Source: Hyphomicrobiales bacterium (GTDB lineage: Bacteria; Pseudomonadota; Alphaproteobacteria; Rhizobiales; Xanthobacteraceae). Taken from it: 43,380 nt of DNA. The position numbers and the translations under genes were made by a program. Numbering within the stretch: the first letter of the stretch is position 1; the number at the start of each line of letters is the position of its first letter. The notes below the pieces were generated by a model. It was not told the origin of the DNA and did not search any database. It saw only the letters and a list, made by a program, of their open reading frames with translations. Below are positions 42,439 through 43,380 of this stretch, one piece after another. The stretch covers positions 1 to 43,380 of the forward strand of contig PLBP01000002.1 in assembly GCA_003135415.1 (NCBI GenBank). The letters are read 5' to 3'.

Positions 42439-43148
42439 CCGCGCCCGTGCTCGCCGCCGAAAAGATCAACACCTATTATGGGCACAGCCACATCCTCCGC
42501 GGCGTCGATTTTCGCGTGATGCCGCGCGAGACCGTGAGCCTCTTGGGCCGCAACGGCATGGGCAAGACGACGCTTTTGCGCAGCCTCGTCGGCCTCGTGA
42601 AGCCGCGGACGGGCCACGTTATTTTCAACGGCGCCGACATCACCGGTAACCGCCCTTCGTTCATCGCCCGCGCCGGGCTCGCCTTCATTCCCGAGGACCG
42701 CGGAATCTTTCCCAACCTCACGGTGATCGAAAACCTCACCTTCGCCGCCCGGCCCGGACGCGGGACGCGCCCCGACTGGACGCTCGAGCGCATCTATTCC
42801 CTGTTTCCGCGGCTCGCCGAGCGGCGGACGCATTGGGGCAACGAGCTTTCGGGCGGCGAGCAGAAAATGCTCTCGATCGGGCGCGCGCTGATGACCAATC
42901 CAGACATCATCCTGTTCGACGAGGCGACCGAAGGGCTGGCGCCCAAGGTACGCGACGAAATCTGGGCGACGTTACGCCAAGTCGCCGCGACCGGAATCGC
43001 GGCGGTCGTCGTCGACAAGAACCTCGACGATCTGCTGGCGCTCGCCGAACGGCATGTGGTGATGGCGAAGGGCGAGATCGTGTTCGACGGCACGACGCAA
43101 GTGCTGAAGGCCGACGAGGCGCTGATTCACCGCCATCTCGGCGTCTAG
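42435..43148 (+). CDS. ABC transporter ATP-binding protein, LivF type
   Basis: 237 residues; the ATG overlaps the fusion gene's stop (ATGA). INTYYGHSHILRGVDFRV, Walker A GRNGMGKTTLLRSLVG, FIPEDRGIFPNLTVIENL, signature LSGGEQKMLSIGRALM and Walker B IILFDEATEGLAP are present. The Walker B glutamate is followed by Ala instead of the usual Pro (DEA rather than DEP), as in some LivF proteins. Last gene of the second importer; an aryl-CoA ligase follows 63 bases later. Confidence 0.9.
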   Translation: MTAPVLAAEKINTYYGHSHILRGVDFRVMPRETVSLLGRNGMGKTTLLRSLVGLVKPRTGHVIFNGADITGNRPSFIARAGLAFIPEDRGIFPNLTVIENLTFAARPGRGTRPDWTLERIYSLFPRLAERRTHWGNELSGGEQKMLSIGRALMTNPDIILFDEATEGLAPKVRDEIWATLRQVAATGIAAVVVDKNLDDLLALAERHVVMAKGEIVFDGTTQVLKADEALIHRHLGV

Positions 43149-43166
43149 CAGGATCCCACCGTTTCG

Positions 43167-43180
43167 TGCAATATAGTGCA
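43167..43180. promoter_or_regulatory. TGCA-N6-TGCA direct repeat before the ligase
   Basis: TGCA (43167-43170) and TGCA (43177-43180) are separated by six bases, the pattern reported for the BzdR/BoxR repressors of benzoate genes in Aromatoleum/Azoarcus. It is 32 bases upstream of the ligase ATG at 43212. No BzdR-like gene is in the window. Confidence 0.45.
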
Positions 43181-43211
43181 TGTGCTCCTAAAATAAAAAT
43201 CCGGGGGGACG

Positions 43212-43380
43212 ATGTCCGAGCACGAGGAGCTTTCCGCGCGGCGGCCGTATAACGCCGCCGCCGATTTCGTCGATTCCAACGTTGCGCGCGGTAATGCGGG
43301 CAAGGTCGCCTTCAAGGAGAAGGAGCGCGCGCTCACCTATGGCGAATTGCAGGCGGCGGGCATTAAGCCGGACGACGTGG
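43212..43380 (+). CDS. Benzoate-CoA ligase family protein, N-terminal part (partial)
   Basis: Fifty-six codons from ATG 43212, preceded by CCGGGGGGAC. RPYNAAADFVDSNVARGNAGKVAF, then LTYGELQ and AAGIKPDDV, align with the N-terminus of the ligase at 5561-7126 (DYNAAVDFVDRNVAEGRGHKTAF, ITYGELR, RMGIEPEDR). Between the YGEL and GI motifs the complete ligase has 14 residues but this one only three, so about eleven residues of an expected helix are missing without a frameshift. The gene runs off the window edge. Substrate: benzoate or a simple derivative, by family. Confidence 0.88.
   Translation, partial: MSEHEELSARRPYNAAADFVDSNVARGNAGKVAFKEKERALTYGELQAAGIKPDDV

Noticed and set aside
1-43380. A circular molecule, because both window ends lie in aryl-CoA ligase genes
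   Set aside because: The joined ends would give a ligase lacking its central 400 or so residues; the two pieces must be different genes or different parts of a longer contig.
1-43380. CRISPR arrays, tRNA or rRNA genes, complete insertion sequences
   Set aside because: No regularly spaced repeats, no tRNA-like cloverleaf and no transposase frame were seen anywhere in the window.

Overview
The window is a dense, GC-rich catabolic island for the anaerobic breakdown of aromatic acids. The organism looks like an alphaproteobacterium of the Rhodopseudomonas/Bradyrhizobium kind (order Hyphomicrobiales). This rests on the hcr/hba-type genes beside an Rrf2 regulator and a GNAT, as in the R. palustris bad/hba region, and on intergenic repeats that resemble those of Bradyrhizobium relatives. 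I could not confirm the taxonomy by search. The life style implied is facultatively anaerobic, because FNR-type palindromes precede most of the operons.

Layout. 1-60: tail of an aryl-CoA ligase. 77-3743: indolepyruvate-type ferredoxin oxidoreductase iorAB, with iorA frameshifted in a C7 run. 3753-7126 (minus): a 4-hydroxybenzoyl-CoA-type thioesterase (frameshifted), a zinc alcohol dehydrogenase, a decayed UspA remnant and a benzoate-CoA-ligase-family gene. 7127-7405: divergent promoter with two identical FNR-type boxes. 7406-11222 (plus): 4-hydroxybenzoyl-CoA reductase hcrC-hcrA-hcrB. 11278-12246 (minus): Rrf2 regulator and GNAT. 12357-13909 (plus): DUF2249 protein and a polytopic membrane protein. 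13957-23463 (minus): one long apparent operon, had-oah-dch-bcrC-bcrB-bcrA-bcrD-ferredoxin-hemerythrin-GNAT-GNAT. 23663-26750 (plus): korA-korB and a ferritin-like protein. 26757-27105: a MITE-like element with inverted ends and strong internal hairpins. 27225-33340 (minus): hotdog thioesterase, padB, a padC-padD fusion and a phenylacetate-CoA ligase. 33446-38028 (minus) and 38541-43148 (plus): two LivKHMGF-type ABC importers, the second with a fused permease-ATPase. 43212-end: start of another aryl-CoA ligase.

How it works together. The importers bring in aromatic acids and ligases activate them. PadBCD oxidises phenylacetyl-CoA towards phenylglyoxylate, and hcrCAB removes the para-hydroxyl of 4-hydroxybenzoyl-CoA, so both routes converge on benzoyl-CoA. 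BcrCBAD reduces the ring at the cost of ATP. Electrons come from the 2[4Fe-4S] ferredoxin, which is recharged by the 2-oxoglutarate oxidoreductase KorAB. Dch, Had and Oah then hydrate, oxidise and open the ring by the Thauera-type route rather than the R. palustris badHIK route. The hemerythrin, the ferritin-like protein and the DUF2249/membrane pair may guard this oxygen-sensitive chemistry; that is inference.

Most notable beyond the genes: an 18-bp sequence shared, with one mismatch, by the divergent promoter of the Rrf2/GNAT unit and the divergent promoter of the had-bcr and kor operons; six FNR-type boxes, one of them inside the MITE-like element; and a perfect 9-4-9 dyad just before the binding-protein gene of the first importer.
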